Source: Brugia malayi (Eukaryota > Nematoda > Chromadorea > Rhabditida > Onchocercidae). Taken from it: DNA of 64,000 nt. The DNA lies in NCBI RefSeq assembly GCF_000002995.4, contig NW_025062476.1, positions 6,809,001-6,873,000 on the forward strand, in the 5' to 3' direction. Below are positions 60,601 through 64,000 of the stretch, piece by piece. A model generated the notes under the pieces. That model had not been told where the DNA came from. It searched no databases and worked only from the letters and a program-made list of their open reading frames with translations. How positions within the stretch are numbered: position 1 is the first letter of the stretch; each line of letters opens with the position of its first letter. The position numbers and the translations under genes are program-made.

Positions 60601-62661
60601 AATTTACGAACTATGAAATGAAAGAAACTGCCACAACTTCAGTCTTCCGAATGGTTTAATGATAAAAAATAGAAAATATACCGGGAGAGTAGTTTTCACA
60701 GTTTCTTGCTCAGATAGCTCCAAATCTTGTCTTGAAACTTTGCTGTGCTCAGAGCTAGATTCTTCAAGAATCTTAGTTTCGATATTATGTCCAATGTTTG
60801 AAGTTCCTGTTGGTGCAGCCATATCTGCGACATTTAGGTTATCGCGTTGCTTTTTTTTTTCCGAAGTTTCCGATTTTTCTGCGACACCTTTATTGCTGCT
60901 TGTTGGAAAAATGGATGCCATCGTTTTCGCTATAACGGTTCGCCGAGGTATTGATAAAGGTTTATCAGACTCTTTCGCTTCTTCTTCAGAGTATGTCAAT
61001 TCTTTCGAAAGGAATCCTTGATCATCGTTAGTATTTTCTGCTAGCCACTGGCCATCTTTTCTGAAAGAATAAGCGCTTATTGAGGACAGATGTGTTTATA
61101 TAATAATTTTTTTATTTTTATAAGCATTTGCAAAAACAAGTAAAAACGAATCGAATAGTTGACATTTTCAATTTTTGCCATAACGAGTAGCGATAACTTG
61201 TACTAATTCATTTTTCTTCAAAATTAAATCCTTAGTTATCGCACTTTCTTGATCTTTCAGTCCACCGCTTAAAGTCCAAATAAACTATGAAATTATTAAA
61301 TTTAAAAATTTATCCAGACATAAGCTCCAGAGTTTTAACACTATGAAATTAAATCGAAAAGCTAAAGCGATGATTATTTATTAAAGGATAAACGATTCAA
61401 AGCTTTTCTCAATGTCTCGAAGAGTATGAATATTTACATTAGCACAAGCTCAGTTGAACAAGCATTTTACAAGTTCGTCAAGTTTTGTAAGACAACATTA
61501 TTGGCTAGTCAAAACCAAACTATTCAAATAGTTCAGCTATGGATAGAATAAATCAATCAGATTACTGGTATTTTTTATATCATTTCTAGTTATTGGTCTC
61601 TGACAGTAGTCATTTTAAAAATTATAAGGATATCATCAATGCCTGACTCACTTTGGATTCTATTCTCTCTGCTCTTTTAATTCCTCTTAATTCCTCTCAT
61701 TCTAATTGATAACATTTGAAAAGAAGCTTAACCTTAAGTTCATATCATTTGTTCTGTTTCCTTCTTGCATAGTTGAATAATCAGAAGCATAGTCTCGATC
61801 TGATGATGAATCCGTCGATGAAATCTCTTCTTTTTCATTGTTTATCTCTCCTACTTGCGCCTTTTCTTCTCTGCAAATAAACGCAATTCTTTTATTTTCT
61901 ATTTTTAGCATATTTTCAGTGGCATTCAGTAAAATCTTACCAAAATTTTACCTTATTCTTTTTGAAGGAAACATTTTCATGGAATCATTTTCCAGGGACA
62001 TGGAAGTTCTTCCTGAACTCATCAACTCTGATAACTGATCCTGTAACAATTCTACCTAGTAATGGTCGCTTTCCCCATTCTAAATGAACACTGATAATTT
62101 TTGGATAATTTAATAATTTTGGTCATAACAATATATGCAGTTTGGCTTAGATGTTTATTTTAGATAGAACTGTTACTGAATACCACAGTTTTCTGGAATG
62201 GAAATTTCATTTAATAAAAATTTTTCATGCAAATTTTATTTTTCCTAACTTTTACTGAAATTTTCTGTTGTAAGATTACATTTCATTGGAAATTTATAAG
62301 TTCAATACCAGAAGAAAATATATATTTAACTTACAGTCAATTCTTCCAAATCTTTAAATGCATTTTCTTTTAGATGCTGTTCGCTCATACTTTTCATTCC
62401 TTCTATTTTGCGCTTGTATTTATCCATTTGTTTCCGTAAATCAGTACAATTTTGCAAAAACTGATGTTCATCAAATAACTTGCCATTCTTCTGTGATTTT
62501 CTTTGTTCACTCAACTTTTCCAGCTTAACTTGAAATTCAAGGCTTTTAAAATTATGAAAGTATTCTTATTCAAAAGATTCATCTGAAAAACTTTCAGAAG
62601 AAAATAATCAAAAGAAACTACAACAATCTTACAAATTGTTCGCACCTTTATCGGTGTTCAT
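57677..62661 (-). CDS. Conserved-looking 636-residue protein with N-terminal coiled coil, family not recognised
   Basis: Fifteen exons chain in phase: 62661-62646, 62528-62335, 62040-61952, 61870-61733, 61060-60682, 60592-60535, 60406-60312, 60213-60070, 59474-59376, 59170-59088, 58822-58776, 58542-58464, 58347-58235, 58130-58015 and 57937-57677. Residues 1-100 form a charged coiled coil (KQMDKYKRKIEGMKS, KDLEELTDQLSELM). About 100-290 is acidic, Ser/Thr-rich and probably disordered. From about 300 to the end it looks globular: HDIYWNYEDDR, VSKMIKVIRLDKVRLDAIDV, alternating strands with LSYPSFIVRS, then a helical, aromatic-rich end (DIFLCHELFLPMFFYYRRLL, EAERFRSFFLTTGFLLHQ). There is no signal peptide or membrane span. 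Possibly a coiled-coil scaffold with a beta-sandwich, C2-like module, but that is a guess. An acceptor (TGTGCAG) lies about 23 bases before the ATG; the frame stays open between them, so an upstream exon is possible. Confidence 0.8.
59596..59648. repeat. Short direct repeat in an intergenic-like intron
   Basis: ACTGATATCGGGATCATATCAAT is followed by ACTGATATCGAGATCATACCAAT (quoted cores ACTGATATCG and GATCATA), two mismatches, inside an intron of the minus-strand gene. Confidence 0.7.
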
Positions 62662-64000
62662 TATTGTTATGCTCTCTAAAACTGCACACAAAATAACAAT
62701 TTTCTAACAGAATAAGATTAAAAGATTTGCGTTCACATTCTGCAATAGAAAATTAATCCAAAATTTAGAGTGTTATTATGTTTACCTGCCTACGGAATTG
62801 TTGCAAATGTCCATGATGATTATCGAAGGATAAAAATTGAGTTAACATTGATGTCATATCAATCAGCAGATTGTCGTTATGTCGTTTTCTCTTCTGAGAG
62901 ACTTTTAATAATGAGTATTAGCAAGCGTAACCTTGACAACCTCTGTAAAGGTTTATATGCTTCAGTATATGCCTTTTAATTTTTATATCACACATAACTG
63001 ATCGGTTTGGACTGAATCTGATGAATAAGCTCAAAACAGAATTAAAATTAGAATCACTCTTAATCAGTGATACTTCTTTTTGACATACATCTTTCGTACG
63101 CTGAATTCAATTATGTAAAGTTTTTCAATCCCACAACTTCTATTACAAATTACTTTTATCTGTTATTTACAATTAAAGAAGATGAACAAAAAATGTATAT
63201 ATAATAAAACATTATTTTAACACAGACTTTAACCAAACATATAAAAATTTATTAACATAATAAAGAATAATATCAGCAATTTAATCGAATCATAAATGAA
63301 TTACTTCCTGGACATTTATTGTCACTAAGAATTCTGATGTCACCATATGGGGTTTCCTGATGGTAGCATGAAATATAGACTGAACATCAACCTCTCATGG
63401 AAAATATCGCAATAGCGACTTATTTTAATCTACCACTGATAGTTATATCAGTAGAAGATAAGCTAACAGCATCTCAGTTCTTATTATTCATCTATTTTAT
63501 TTGTTTTGTCATAACTTTCTAAATTCAGTCATTATTTTTGAAATATTATGGAACAAAATTTAGCTTAGCTAAATTTTAAATTGTTATTGAATAACTGAAT
63601 TTGCGAATTTCACAGTGATTAATTTACTATTATAAAATATTATTCACATATACTTTTCACTTTTTTATTTTATAAAGAGTTATTAGCAATGTTAGCTTAT
63701 CTTCATTTCCTAATTGTTTTATTCATCAGTAACTTATGGCTAGAATGACTTAAATTTAACAGCGTAAGTCTAAAGATCGATTTGATAAAAATAAATGTGA
63801 ATTTGTTTCAGCTTTTCATAATATTATAAGTAATATTCATTTGAGATAGACAGAAGGGGACACGTAGAATGTGATAAAAAAATCCAAATTTTTGAATTAC
63901 CAAATAATTCAAATAATTCACTTTTAAATTTGCACTTAATTGAATTCCAAATAAAAACAATTAATTAAGCAACCACTAATAAATAGCTTTTTTATTGTAA
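62662..64000. other. AT-rich right end, no gene seen
   Basis: Upstream region of the unnamed minus-strand gene. Contains an 11-base perfect inverted repeat at 63555-63577. No exon supported on either strand. Confidence 0.5.

Noticed and set aside
60659..61021. 120-residue plus-strand open frame opposite the unnamed gene
   Set aside because: Shadow of the Ser/Glu-rich exon on the minus strand, which is supported by phase-consistent neighbours.
1..64000. Transposons, SL RNA, snRNA, tRNA, rRNA and known conserved microRNAs
   Set aside because: I looked for transposase-like frames, long terminal repeats, the spliced-leader sequence, U6-like sequence and common nematode microRNA seeds on both strands by eye and found none; a covariance-model search would be decisive.

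Overview
The window is a piece of an AT-rich nuclear genome of a nematode, most likely a filarial (Onchocercid) or close relative. The support is two cuticle collagens with typical nematode N-termini and Cys clusters, genes split into many small exons by short AT-rich introns, acceptor-like TTTNCAG sites directly in front of several start codons (as expected for spliced-leader trans-splicing), and long homopolymer tracts. No bacterial or viral genes, rRNA, tRNA, transposase or CRISPR array was found. Exon models were built by hand from reading frame, GT/AG sites and family similarity; intron phases close in every model given here.

Layout. 0.5-2.1 kb (-): a small secreted Cys-containing protein I cannot name. 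2.1-14.1 kb: a 12-kb gene desert with a few local repeats. 14.1-22.2 kb (+): a promoter-like block and possible 5' exons, then a glutamate/aspartate transporter (SLC1/EAAT). 23.4-25.5 kb (-) and 28.2-29.9 kb (+): two divergently transcribed paralogous cuticle collagens with matching exon plans. 30.9-34.0 kb (-): mevalonate diphosphate decarboxylase. 34.5-42.1 kb (+): DNAJC9-like J protein, GlcAT-I-like glucuronosyltransferase and YJU2B/CCDC130 splicing factor in a row. 45.5-51.1 kb (+): SSBP2/3/4-type LUFS-domain coregulator (C. elegans sam-10 type) with a TG-repeat, GC-richer 5' region. 54.0-54.9 kb (+): ATP synthase delta subunit. 57.7-62.7 kb (-): a 15-exon, 636-residue gene I do not recognise. 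The right end is empty.

The genes are mostly unrelated housekeeping or developmental functions. Links worth noting: the collagen pair is a diverged inverted duplication, and DNAJC9, GlcAT-I and YJU2B could be one polycistronic unit, the last junction being the most operon-like (poly(A) signal about 270 bases before an acceptor touching the next ATG). The most novel items are the two unrecognised genes, the candidate upstream promoter/leader exons of the transporter, and several perfect hairpins in non-coding DNA.
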